The notes under the pieces are model-generated. The model ran no database searches. It was given only the letters and a program-made list of their open reading frames with translations, and was not told the DNA's origin. The position numbers and the translations under genes were made by a program. From Begonia masoniana (Eukaryota > Streptophyta > Magnoliopsida > Cucurbitales > Begoniaceae): a stretch of DNA of 64,000 nucleotides. Location: NCBI GenBank assembly GCA_022432975.1, contig CM039508.1:30135008-30199007 (forward strand). The letters are read 5' to 3'. Positions 47,080-58,380 of the stretch are shown one piece after another (within the stretch, counting starts at the first letter, position 1; the number at the start of each line of letters is the position of its first letter).

Positions 47080-47265
47080 CCGATCGATCACCTGAGGGCG
47101 CTGATCGATCGGCGATCTCTCTGGTTTTTCACCAAATTGGCACACTGTTGGCCGATTGATCCGCCATGGGCGTCGATCGATCGGCACCTTCTCTAGAAAT
47201 TGCCATTTTCCAACAGCAACAGCCGATCGATCGGCCAAATGCGCCGATCGATCGCCTGGTGCAGG
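47080..47265. repeat. CGATCGATCGG array in LTR E
   Basis: Five or more copies of the palindromic core GATCGATCGGC at 30-50 bp spacing in CG-rich DNA. Both strands therefore show long Arg/Pro-rich spurious ORFs (46945-47385 minus and 47166-47463 plus). Confidence 0.8.
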
Positions 47266-47321
47266 GTAGCGCGCACCCACGCGCCCTGCTGGCTCTGTCA
47301 GCACGCGCCAGCTGCGCACCC

Positions 47322-49256
47322 TGTAACACCTCCCGAGCCATTTTCCATCCTTAACCATTTTTCTCCAAATTTTCACCTTATACACATTTCAATAATAATC
47401 ATCAAAATATCCATCAATTTTCCAACCAAAATACCTATCCAAAATTCGAAAGCCTCGCCCTAAAATCATCGAAATCCGACCTTAAACGGCTTAATCATCT
47501 CAAAACATCAACATCCATTTCTATTTCATCAAAATCTAATTTATCAATACCAACAAAACTAATTCATTTAATTCATCAAAACCAACCTATTTCATCAATA
47601 TTCACATGTACATAGCGGAAGCAACAAATCATCAAAAGGTGACCCAAATCGTATAATCCAACCACAAATTATCCGAACATAATGTACCTATACGTCAACT
47701 ATCCAGATACCAAGTATCCTAAAATGGGTTTCTATACATTTCATTCTAACTAATCACACATCAGCCCGTTTATCCCAAAAACCACAAAATACTTAGCCTA
47801 TAGCTCCCCACGGGTCAAGTTCACACCGACTGCGCCAGCGCACTCTCACAGGCATCCTCTTTCAACATGCAGGCTCGTCAGGTGGAGGGACATCGTCCTC
47901 ACCTTGCTCAAAGTCACCTACACCATAGAAAACAGTCTGTGAGCTAGAGGGCTCAATAAATCTACGTGAATGCTATACATATACAGTTCGTAAATCATGC
48001 ATCATTTTCCTTTTCATTACATTTCATATATGTCACCGGAGCTTCGCTCTCCGTAGATAAAAGCGGCACATCCGGCGATTGGATAGCCCCTTTCATCTAC
48101 TCAGGGGGAAAACATGCTTCACCTGTACGACAACCATGTTTGAACCACCTCCCCGACGTGACCGTAGTTACATATTTTCCTACCTTTTCGCTAATCATTT
48201 TACCTTTTCGCTAACCATTTTCTTTTCATAAAAACATACGTGAAAATTCATTTTTCATGCTTTTTCAGAAACCATGATGCATGAACATATAAGATACTAT
48301 AAAGAAAATCAAAGCATAACAAACAATGAACTTAAACATTCAACAACTTAACTAAAACTAACTACCCAACCTATTCACCCAACACAACCTACATGTCCAA
48401 TTTTCTCAATCAACAAACATTCTTATGGTGTAGGCCAAATCGACCAAACAAGTCACGAAGACTTACCTCGCGTCCTTTGCACACCGAGCTCCTCGTCTTG
48501 AGCTTTGTCACCTAGAACATTTCACAACGTCCTTTGTTAAAATCGAGCCTAAACTATGAAATTTCGTAAACTAACGAAACTCCTAACTAAAAGAAATTTC
48601 TTAAAATTCTAATAAACCTCTCTCGGGCATTTCATCGAGCATTTTACGCTCACAAACCTTAAACCTCAATTATTGGAGTTCTTCCAATTATCCGAAAATT
48701 TCAACCCAAGCATTTATACCATCTAACTACATCCAATAATCGCAAATACGGCATTACCTAACCGTTTCTAACAAAACCCGACTATTTTTACGAAAATCCT
48801 ACGAAACCCTAACCGTTTAAACCTCTAGAAACCGAGAACTAACACTCTAAAACTATAAAATCATACCTAGGACGTTGTTTAGAGAAGGAAACGTGAAGAG
48901 ACTTGTTGATCGGAGAAGAAACGATGAAAGCGCCGTGGAGAACCGTCGTCTGGAGAGGAGAAATCGCCAGAGAGAAAAAGAGGGAGGGAAAATAACGTGA
49001 AGTGTGGGAGGAAGAGGGGTTTTTGTGTTTTTAATCAATTTGACTTTTCAAATGACAAGTATGTTCTTCCATTTAATTTTCTGTTTACATCAATGCTTGA
49101 CTATCGGTTCGATTTTCTCTAAATTTTCTTATTTCACCAATAATTCTCATTTATTACTAGGGCCCCAATAAAACTTTCCGTTTGCCAAACGGATTTAATT
49201 TACTATTTTTACGGATTAAACGCTATAAGGTTAAAAACAGAAACTAGGGCGTTACA
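47322..49256 (-). mobile_element. LTR D, same family as LTR E, on the minus strand
   Basis: On the minus strand it starts TGTAACGCCCTAG at 49256 and ends GGGAGGTGTTACA at 47322. Its first 150 bases resemble those of LTR E. Flanking pentamers (CACCC and TTTTG) do not match, so it is either an insertion followed by deletion or a recombinant of two related LTRs. It has a donor CGAG|GTAAGTCTTC (minus, 48466) and an acceptor GGTGTAG|GTGACTT (minus, 47918). Confidence 0.75.
47918..48466 (-). other. Putative LTR-D intron with paired splice-site boxes
   Basis: On the minus strand GGCCTACACCATAAG (complement of 48422-48436) can pair with TATGGTGTAGG, which spans the acceptor (complement of 47917-47927). 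The core itself differs from LTRs A-C (ACACCAT instead of ACATCAC) on both sides of the stem. The donor lies 32 nt before the first box. The intron would be 549 nt. Confidence 0.6.
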
Positions 49257-49895
49257 TTTTGATTTGAATTTCTAAAATTCTCATATTTTTCTTAAAATTC
49301 ACATTAATCATAAGGGTTCCATTAAAACTCTCAATTTGCAAAACATACCTATTTCAATTATTTACAAAAATGTCATTGCGCACAAAATTCGAAAACTCGT
49401 AAAATCGAGTGTTACACCAGGAGACAGATGAGGCTAGTGAATAGGGCAGGATGCAGTATCTGCAGCAGCTGTATCAGATACAACAGACGCACCAGCAGCA
49501 TATGGCTCAGATGCAGCAGCAGCAGATGGCTTAGATGCAGCATACGCAGTACCAGCAGATGTATTAGGTACTGGAGATACAGCAGAGCCAGCAGCGGGAC
49601 ATCCAGCACCTGATAGGCAGAGTCGATGAACTGGATGCGAGTGTCAAGAATTGGATGGGCCACCTTAGCCTCGACGAAGACGATGATGATGACCCACCAG
49701 TGTAGTTTAGTTTTGTGATGTAAATTTCGTGAATACTAAACTTAAATAAATAATTACAAATTCAATCACATTTTAGAAATATATAATTTAAATACTTGAA
49801 TTGAATAAATTAAAAAGAAACTCTTATGTAAATGAATTAATAATTAAAGAATAAATGAATTACAAAAAAATTAATAAATGGCATATTCAAAAAAA

Positions 49896-51981
49896 TTACA
49901 AATTTCTGCCCCGGCCACGCGTCGAAGATTCCTGCGTCCCGTCAAATGTCTTGAAGCCCATGAATGTGTCCTGTGAAGCAGCAGCTGAAGTTGATCCCCG
50001 ATTAGGACAAGTGCGAGTATTATGCCCCTACTGCCGACATATACCACAACGCACGGTTGAGTTCTTCTTACTAACTCTTGAGCTTGACGGCTCTTCGGTA
50101 TCTCGCATTCTTGTCTTCTTCGGCCTACCAAGTTAACGCTGTCTTTTTGGTGGGATGATTTCGTTCATACCTTAGACGAGCGGTCACATTATTGGGTCGC
50201 TGATGGGGCAAATATAATGTGAGTACATCTGCAGATATCTTCCCGTGTGATAGCATTCATGCACGTAGTCTTCCTGTGTGACTCTCATCTAGTATATGCA
50301 AGGAATGGAATGGACACACGGGATTCCTGTACGCTTCCACCGCGTGCAGTTGCACACACCCGAATTCATGTCTACATCGAATTATTCATATCCATTGCGG
50401 ACTTGAAATCGTGTAGCTCCTGCAAACGTTGCTTGCAAATTCCCAGATGCACTCTTTAGCTTCTCAAGCTTTGTCTTTATCTTGGGACACAGGATGTCAT
50501 CGGAATCGACCAGCTTCTCACATTTCTTGACGATGCGAGTCATCAAGCGTGTTCGGATCATCTCGAACATGGTCAGGATCAGTTTGTCCCTGACTGGCAA
50601 AAGAAGCGAATTGAATGACTCGCACAAATTATTCAATCCCAAATCGCACTTGAAATTCGGAGAGAATGCATAACCCCAATATTTCGGATCTTCTGATCGA
50701 AGCCATTCGTGGGCTTCCAGACTTAGCTGGAATAATTTTCACATTTCATACTCAAAATGAGCTTCCGTGGGTGCCCTGGCCGCATTCCACATCGCATCTT
50801 TGTATGCTTTGCCCCGAAAATAATTTTTTAAATTCGTATACATATGTCGGAGGCAAAAGCAGTGTTCAGCATGTGCGAATTCTTCTCGAATAGCTCTCTG
50901 TAACCCCAGATATTTGCACGAACAACAGTGTCAATAAAACAATATTACACCCACAACGCCACAAAATTTGAAATAATATATAGAAATGCATCATACCTTT
51001 TGTCGATCTGAAACAAGTGTCCAACACGCAGCCCGATTCAGTGTTGAGGTCTTGCTTTAATATTTGCAAAAACCATGTCCATGAGTCCGCACACTCAGAT
51101 TCGACGTTGGCAACAGCAATGGGGTATATGCCATCGTTTCCATCAATACTGACGGTTATGAGTAGTTGGCCGGCACACAACTCCTTTAGATGACAGCCAT
51201 CCAAGCAGATAACGGGTCTCCTGTACTCCAACAACCCAGTCTTGCAAACAGCCATGCACATATAGAATCTTTGGAATCCCAATTGATTAGGACCCACTAG
51301 GTTTCCATAAATTTTTACTATGCTTCCCGGATTTGATCTGAATATTTTGGCTGCGTACGACCACAGTTGCCCGTACTGTTCATTGCACTTCCCTTCGTTG
51401 AGGGTTCGAGCTATCCTTCTTGCTTTTGTGGCAATACTGGGTGAAATGTCGACGGTGAAGTCATTCCTCACTGTCTCCATAATAGATGGGATGTCCCAAG
51501 TAGGGTAACTTTTGAACCTGTCGAGGTAATGTTTCGCCAGCCATTTTGCTGAAGCGCATCGATATTCCACTTGCCTTGAACAACCGTGAGAGTCGATCAA
51601 GCTCTTTATTTGAAATGTTCGCTCATTTTGCATCAACAAAGCATGCAGTCTCCACTTACATCCATCTCCACACTCAGCCGTCAGTAGACTCCTTTCACTT
51701 TTAGTGAATTTAATACCATAACTATTTTCTAAAGAATATTTGTCTATCTCGTCTTTAAGTTCCTGCAAATAACCATATTTTCTACTCTTATGAAATCTCA
51801 TTGAGATTTGTTCACTTACCGGTATGTTTTCCACCTCCTCGTCATCTGAGATGACCGGTGTTCGAAGCTCATCGTCCAGCATTTTGGAGGTAGAATATTC
51901 AAATATTTCTTCATTTGTCAGTGGGTTATCGAATGCTCGTACATCACCATATGCAGGCGTGTCGTCCGCACACCAGTCCAT
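49896..51981 (-). pseudogene. MULE-2 transposase, mudrA-like, with SWIM and CCHC fingers
   Basis: Minus strand, start MDWCADDTPAYGD at 51981. The first 1.0 kb is open: an N-terminal MuDR DNA-binding-like region (GIKFTKSERSLLTAECGDGC..), then the MULE catalytic core with VICLDGCHLK (first Asp), DGIYPIAVANVESE and SWTWFLQIL. A decayed intron or break lies at about 50890-51000, followed by AEHCFCLRHMYTNL and the rest of the core (50382-50860). A SWIM finger (CNCTRWKRTGIPCVH, about 50300-50370), an AT-hook-like GRPKKTR and a C-terminal CCHC knuckle end at 49896. At least five in-frame stops lie in the second half. It is a class II transposase that would cut at the TIRs if intact. Confidence 0.88.
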
Positions 51982-52059
51982 TTCTGCATCACCAGTTGAT
52001 CTCTCGTCTGAATTAATCGATCTGAATCAGAATCCATCTTCGTCGCTAAAAAAAATTTA

Positions 52060-52715
52060 AAACAAAATTAATAAAATGATAAAAATAATAAAAATAATTT
52101 TAAATTTCGTAAATTAAATGATAAAAAAAATAAAAATAAAAACTTCATACCGAAAAATATCGCCGAAGGAAGGAATTAATCGAGAGAGTTGAGAGTTGAG
52201 AGTTGAGAGAGTTTTGAGAGGGTGTGAGTTGAAAAATGGAGGGGAGGGGGAGTTTAAATAGGGGTATGCAGGCCGGTCGGTCCAGTTGGACCGGCCGGCC
52301 TGCATATGTAAATTCAAGACCCGTGATAGGGTCACGGGTCTTAGATTTTACCGTGGAGGCCGGCTAGTTCAAGTGAACCGGCTGGCCTCCACAGTAAAAG
52401 ACAAAATCCATGACTTTAGTCACGGGTTTGCCGGTTTATAAGGGAGGCCGGCTGGTCTAATTGGACCGGCCGGCCTCCCTTATATTTTTTTAAAATAAAA
52501 AAATGGAGGCCGGTTGGTCCAACTGGACCAGCCGGCCTCCCTTATATTTTTTTAAAATAAAAAAATGGAAGCCGACCGGTCCAACTAGACCAGCCGACCT
52601 CCTCCTGGCGGCCACTGTCCAGTCCGGACTAAAAGATTTATTTCGCCTATTTTTAAAATTTTGAAGTTTTTTTTTCGTTGAACAGTAATTTTTTAGGTTT
52701 TTAAAAAAAAAACCC
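52060..52715 (-). repeat. MULE-2 right TIR of serial hairpins
   Basis: Complement of the left TIR. Palindromes are visible at 52268-52303, 52316-52343, 52350-52394, 52405-52430, 52440-52484, 52503-52543 and 52566-52604. The GGAGGCCGG..CCGGCCTCC hairpin is present in more copies here than on the left, so the TIR arms have diverged by hairpin duplication. Confidence 0.85.
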
Positions 52716-53096
52716 AAAAAAAATAAAAAATGGTGCTGGGAGTCAGAATGAAGTTTGACTAACAGAGCTCAAACTAGAGAGAGAAAGAGAGAGATTGCAA
52801 GTTGTAAATACTGACTAGTGTTATGAAGGATGAGAGGGATGTATGAATATGATGTATGCATGCTATAAAATAGCACACCCCTCTCTCTTTTCTAGATTGT
52901 TTTTCCAGTTTGACATCAAATTCTCGTCTCCACATAAATAGGACAAGTTTAATCAAATGGCCAAAAAACACGAGATAATTTATCAAAATTAAATTACAAG
53001 TTTATTCCTCCGCTTGGGGATCTCTCCTCCATCAACAAGATATATTCAAATTACAAGAATATTTATTCATCTTAAAGGCAGCGCAGCAGAGGATTG
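52716..53096. other. 3' flank of the PheRS gene
   Basis: Probable 3' UTR of the minus-strand PheRS gene plus intergenic DNA. A short GAGA run (AGAGAGAGAAAGAGAGAG) lies at about 52774. No other gene. Confidence 0.5.
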
Positions 53097-56000
53097 TCAT
53101 CTTAAAACAACACCCAGTTTGCTCTCTACTTGCTCTCTCGTGTTCATCTGCACGCACAAGTCAACTATGAGATTGTCGGTGGAACATCATCGTGTGTAGT
53201 ATCATAACCTACTGTTATTACCTGTAATTCATTGATTTCTTCGTCGGTGAGCGAGCGTTCCATTGAGCGGTATGAAATCCTATAACAATGACTGGTCATT
53301 CCTTTTTTGTTGGTGAATTTGTCTATCAATTGAACCTATCAATATTTCAGAAGAAGAATCACAACTCCAGTTGTTCCAATGATATAATATTTGAAATCTA
53401 AACCAAATCAAGAAAACAAAAATACCTCATTTTTCTCAAAAATACGAGGATATCAAGAACATTATTCTCATGCTAATTTGACACCAAGGATTTCTATCAA
53501 CGATGATTAAAGAATGCACATCGCCACCTTGAATTACTAGCCTAGTGTTAAAATCGATTCTAAAGATCGATATGTACCTCCTCAACAAGATCTCCACCAA
53601 TTGCTCGAACAACCTCGCATAAATTGTTCTCGGTAAATGAATCATTTATCCAAAAGCTGATATCCTTGTAGCATGGAGGATACTGCAAAAAAGGCAATTA
53701 TTTCAGATTTCTATAGTAGTATCTATAAAAGTTTGTTCAAATAAAACTTTAAGAATTGTGAAATCTGATAATCAATTGAACAACGCAGATAAATCAAAAC
53801 AGTTTATCACCATGAAAAGACCCTCCATTCCAAACACTTATGCGAACCCAGTGCAAACCCAGTAAGGTTAAGACTTACACGAGACATTAAGACCTTTTTT
53901 AGTATGTGAAAGTATTTGAAATAAAACAAAAAATCACAAACATTAGAAAAGATATTTCATGTTATACCACATCACTAGGTTACTTTTAGTTTGTAAGTAA
54001 AGCAACTAATAACTCAGAAACCCACCAAAACTCTCACCTATACCAGCGGAAACTTTAATCTCGGTCAATTACAAGACTCCCTATTTGATATTCCACGAAG
54101 AATAAAGTAATACCTTGGAGAATTCCTTGAATTTGATCCCCAGCTGGCCTTTGGAAAACTGCAAACAAAAAATTCTATGTTATACACTCGGCTACTTTGG
54201 TTCAAAGAGATAATGAAGCCCTTGGTTATGATATTAACGAAAGCTTAGAAAACGCGCATAAGAAAGTCGGAAGTGTAGAACATATTGAAGCAAAACTACA
54301 ACAAATGCAGGACAAACCTGAGAGACAAATCGCTCATCGTTCGACCAAAATAGTCGAATATCAGGTATGTCAAAGAGAACCATTGCAAGCCGCTCCAAGC
54401 CAAGTCCAAAGGCCCAAGCAACATTATTTGTTCTCCCACTTCTTCTCAATATTTCTTGCTCCATCACTCCGCACCCCAAAACTTCCATCCATTTGTCCTG
54501 CATGTAGTAAAGAAATGGAAAAACTACACAAGGGAACATCAACTGCAAACACATTCAGTAAAAAAAAATGTTTACCTTTCATCAAGCCTATGCCATTCTT
54601 TTTAAATAGCTACATGCCCATGCACAAAGAACCTTTGCATACTAAATTACACAGACATTTTGAATTTTAATATCCTCAAATTGCATGGTTTAACCATGTA
54701 AACTAATTATGAATGTGATATTAGAACAATATTTATCACACATCAAGCTTTTTATACAAAAAATGCAAAACCTATTAAGCAATTAAATAGAGAAAGACTA
54801 ATAAAAGTTATTTATTAAATTAATTTTGGAAGGTTTAGATAGCGCAGGAATGAGTCTGCTATGTAGCTTAGCATAAAAAGAAATAGAAGAAAGACTAATA
54901 ATTAGATCTTGCGGTCATAGAACTTTATCATGAAGCAGAAAAGTAAAATTACAATGTCAAACCTGCAAAATATTGTTAAGTCATTATTGTTATCATGCAC
55001 TGAAGTTGCAAACATAACAAAGAAAATTCTTATTCTCAATTTTCTATGATGGAGGTTAGACGTAATTTTTATGAAATACCATTCCCAATTTGCTTGAACG
55101 TCTTATAATATTTGAAGCAGATCTTCCCCCCTTCAAAGATGGGAGCAACATACCTTCACCTTCCAAAACCCCAAACAAAATAATGGAAGGGATGGTAATT
55201 AATTCCACACATTGTCACCATGGATAAAGAACAAGTAAATACCTGGAAAAAAATTTCAAGCTCAAATGATGGATTTGTAAATGGAAAATACGTATCAACC
55301 CAGCGTGATTCCACGTCACCTGACATATTTATCAAAGTACTTCACATTATTATATCACTAAAGTGTAAACAATCAAGTTCTAACTGAGACAAAGCCATTT
55401 TACTTTTTAGTGATAATAGAAATTGTAATACAGGAAAATAAATTTCTGAAAGAGCACAAGTTTGAGATTTTAGTAAAGAAAAACAATGAGAAAATCTACA
55501 AAGATGCAATAAGTCTTAGATCTCAATCAAATCAATTCTATCAGAAGGATCTTGATCATAAAAAATATTAGTAACACCTTATTATTAAATATCTGTGACT
55601 TCCACAAATTTTTTTTCAAGTTCGTGTTAATGTTATTATCCCTCATTTTTTACATCGTGAAACACTTTGGTGAAAAGTACCAAAGAAGGCCCTATAACAT
55701 CTAAATCACAATGTCTCCAGGGAAGTAATTATGTATCCCATCTAACAGAAGATTCGGCTATATCATACCAAATAAATGTCGTGCCAAACCCCCCAGGCAT
55801 TTCTTCAAGTCCTCAGCTGCATATGATGTTCCATCTTTGCCAGAAGCTTCCCAATCATCTGGTGAAAAAACACGAACTCCCTCCATCTGCAGTGTTAGAA
55901 TTTAAATTTAACAGACAAAATGAAGAATGAATCCAATTTAATGCTATAATGAATTAATTTAATTGGAAAGTCAGAAACCTGATGGAATACAGGGTAGTGT

Positions 56001-57973
56001 GTAGCATCAATGGAATCTCGACGATAAACATCCCCGGTTACGAGAAAACGATTGTGTCCTCCTCTTAATAGTTCTGCCTGATGAGCACTTGTATGACACC
56101 TCAAAACAGTTTGAGAGTCAATGTAGTATGTGTCATTGTAACTCCGGCTTACATGGTCTTCAGGAACCAATACATCATCAAAATTCTGGAAAGTAATCTC
56201 ACCGTCAATAAAATAAGAAATTTTTTTTGCAGGCGAATATACATCTATCTTGATCAGGCCTTGAAAAGTAATTACAGTGGACGATGTATAAAAGAAAGAA
56301 CAGAAGCTAATGAACAAGTAAAATCTATACCCTGAAATAGAGAACTATCCTTCGAAACAAAATCTATAAAAAAGCCAAAGCGAAGGACTTACAAGAAAAA
56401 AAAAAAAAGCCCAGACTTGAGTTTTCTGGCAACAAAATATATTTCAAAAATTCCAAAAACAGATAACTCAACAAAGAAATTCATGCCACTAAAAGGGCTT
56501 TGTATCTACTCATTCCAAATACACCTCAAATATGTTCATGGCAACTAAGTTGTACCTCCAAAAGTACAAACAGGATCATCATCACCGAGGATTTACAACA
56601 GCAGAAAATCATGCATTCAGATTAATCAACAGTTTTCCAAACAAAATGCTCAATAACAGAATCATAGTATTTAGCTCTACTTGTAAGCTATATGGTCACA
56701 ATAACAAAACCATGTTTGATCAATGGCAAATATCATGTTTCTCAATATAAACAAGGAAGAAATGTATATAAAAATTACATACACAATGAGAATATCTAAT
56801 CCTTATGAACTGATCAAGAAATACATATATAATGGAAGTTGCTCCAAGCAGTATCATCCAACTAAAACAAAGTCCTAGAATATTTTCGTGGACCTACCTG
56901 CTTAACAGAAACAATGGGGCTGAGGTTATCGAATTTCTCAAACTTGTTTATATAATTGGTATCAAAGTACGCATGGATTGTGTTCCTCAAGATTCCAAGC
57001 GGATGTTGATCTCTTCTGTGAAGTTGCATTCCAATTTTTGAAAAAATAGTGTCAGGAACATTGTTTGTAGGGTCATCTCGCACCACATCTGGATAAATAG
57101 TCCAAAAAAATCAGTCAGCCTAATGACCTAAACCACATTTATAAAGGGTGCAATTCAAAGCAGAAGAATAGCTTTAATTCCATCTGAAAAGTCACACGTA
57201 TAAATTGAAAAGTTGGAGATGAGGACTATAGGTTTAGGTCAAAGAATTCTTGTCATTTTTCTTAAAAGTTTAAAATGTGATTCCCAAATAACAATATTAG
57301 AGAAGCAAGGATAAACATGTATTTTCCCATTAATTCTTGGCTCAATAATTATTCTTTTCATTTTTTCTTAAAATTTAAAATTGTGATTCCCAAATAACCA
57401 TAACATTTTCCCAATAATTCTTGGCTCAATAACCTGCGTATAGAAACAACAAGAGAAATTATCCTAATAAAACGTGAACTTGAATCTTGCTGTCACCATA
57501 TCTGTCAATCAGATTGCTCAATTTTGCAGCATAGGGAACACATTGTAATCCATAAGTGGACATTGAAAACTCGAAAACTAGAGTGATGCAGATTTTGGAA
57601 TAATAGAGAGCAAAGTGCAACAAGGAGAATGAAAGCTAATAGCCTCATCAACGGAACAAACAAGACTCGGATAGCACAAAAGCACGCGATAGAGACAGTA
57701 CAGGAGAAAGTTTCGAATAAAACAGTACAAGAAGGAAAAAAAAAAAAAAAAACATCATAGTTGCCTACCATCTTTGGTAATTTTGACTCCGCTAAGCTCA
57801 AGAACTGAAGCAACTGGAAGTTTGAATTTTTTGCGGTGAAGTCCCTTATTAACTAGAACAGACGACGAAACGGAGGAGAAAGGAACGGAAAAGGCAAAAC
57901 TTAGAAGACCCTTCCTGTTGAAAAGGGGCGAGGGCTTTGTGAAGAGAATGGCTTGTGCTAGCGAGTGCGCCAT
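53097..57973 (-). CDS. Organellar phenylalanyl-tRNA synthetase, ten exons
   Basis: Exons on the minus strand: 57973-57769, 57088-56898, 56185-55979, 55886-55769, 55319-55243, 54497-54318, 54158-54114, 53682-53578, 53335-53222, 53147-53097. The phases fit at all junctions and total 430 residues plus stop, close to the 429 aa expected for the plant organellar enzyme. The monomeric class II enzyme joins Phe to tRNA-Phe in mitochondria and plastids. Seen: a Ser-rich transit peptide, [26 protein letters not shown], motif 2 [19 protein letters not shown], motif 3 [20 protein letters not shown], then the FDX-ACB anticodon-binding domain [11 protein letters not shown] to GVVLR. Start chosen as MAHSLAQ; an upstream in-frame ATG at 58015 (MGQGRRQ) would add 14 residues. 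No frame defects seen. Confidence 0.95.
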
Positions 57974-58015
57974 TGCCAAACAATCTCCGTGAGGCTGTCT
58001 TCTTCCCTGACCCAT

Positions 58016-58380
58016 AGAAATTTTAAGAATAAAATTTAAAATCTCTTGAATAATCAACGATAAATTAAATTAATTAAACCCTAGAATCTGCAATCAAGTA
58101 CAAATTAAAAATTCAATTATGATAATCTCTCCTTCCCCTTCCCTCTTTAATTCACTAAACACAGTTGCCCCGAAGATCAGAATTTCGACGCCCATGGACT
58201 CATTGAAAGAAAATGACTGACCTCTGAACGCCGGCCGAACTCCTCCAGTGAACACCTACCCGTGGCTCAATTTCCATGATTTATGAAAAATGAAGTTCTC
58301 AATTCGATTTTAAGAATCAAACTGAACCGGGTTCAGTTCTGTTTAGGCGGTTCAACCCGACCCGTCCCACCATCCTTGGA
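58016..58380. promoter_or_regulatory. Intergenic region between PheRS and its divergent neighbour, left part
   Basis: About 365 bp from the PheRS 5' end to the hAT-1 target duplication. It probably holds the PheRS promoter and 5' UTR. Without hAT-1 and hAT-2 it would join 62330-62344 and 63206-63284. Confidence 0.5.

Larger units (their letters stand above)
46662..49416 (-). mobile_element. Solo LTR E, hosting LTR D
   Basis: Insertion in the MULE-2 plus-strand ORF. On the minus strand it starts TGTAACACTCG at 49416 and ends GGGGTCGTCACA at 46662. The flanks CTAGG (46657-46661) and CCAGG (49417-49421) differ by one base and are a likely mutated target duplication. Only about 160 bp of its start and 660 bp of its end are present, with LTR D between. 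It contains CGATCGATCGG repeats at 47080-47260. Confidence 0.7.
45760..49705 (+). pseudogene. MULE-2 second ORF: plant-transposon-domain protein, split by nested LTRs
   Basis: ATG at 45760 follows an acceptor-like T-tract..TAG. The readable parts are 45760-45975, then after a frameshift 45984-46445 (LFYTNLTASGRNEVL, FVTLPEGVEFLRGI, RGRILRNMLAHTFLPREGHR), and after another shift 46450-46630 (MRIIDRAELQILV). The frame is cut at 46662 by a 2755-bp insertion and resumes at 49417 with a glutamine-rich coiled coil (QQLYQIQQTHQQH) and an acidic end EDDDDDPPV. The globular part aligns by eye with the Copia-1 extra ORF (FY.N, FLR/FLQ, R.L..M......P..GH, LIMRI). No catalytic motif is recognised; the role is unknown. 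Confidence 0.75.
43429..52715 (-). mobile_element. MULE-2: large Mutator-like element with hairpin-rich TIRs and two ORFs
   Basis: Long inverted terminal regions (left 43429-43790 plus 45087-45310, interrupted by a solo LTR; right about 52060-52715) enclose a mudrA-like transposase on - and a second, convergent ORF on +. Both ends resemble GG(T/G)GTTTTTT..AAAACC. The exact outer ends and a target duplication could not be fixed because they fall in A/T homopolymers. With the nested LTRs (43791-45081 and 46662-49416) removed, the element would be about 5.2 kb. Both ORFs are broken, so this copy is not autonomous. Confidence 0.85.

Noticed and set aside
46945..47463. Arg/Pro-rich ORFs of 87-146 codons on both strands
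   Set aside because: They are generated by CGATCGATCGG repeats in CG-rich LTR DNA.
43429..52715. A 9-bp target duplication around MULE-2
   Set aside because: Both outer ends lie in A/T homopolymers; candidate flanks do not match convincingly.
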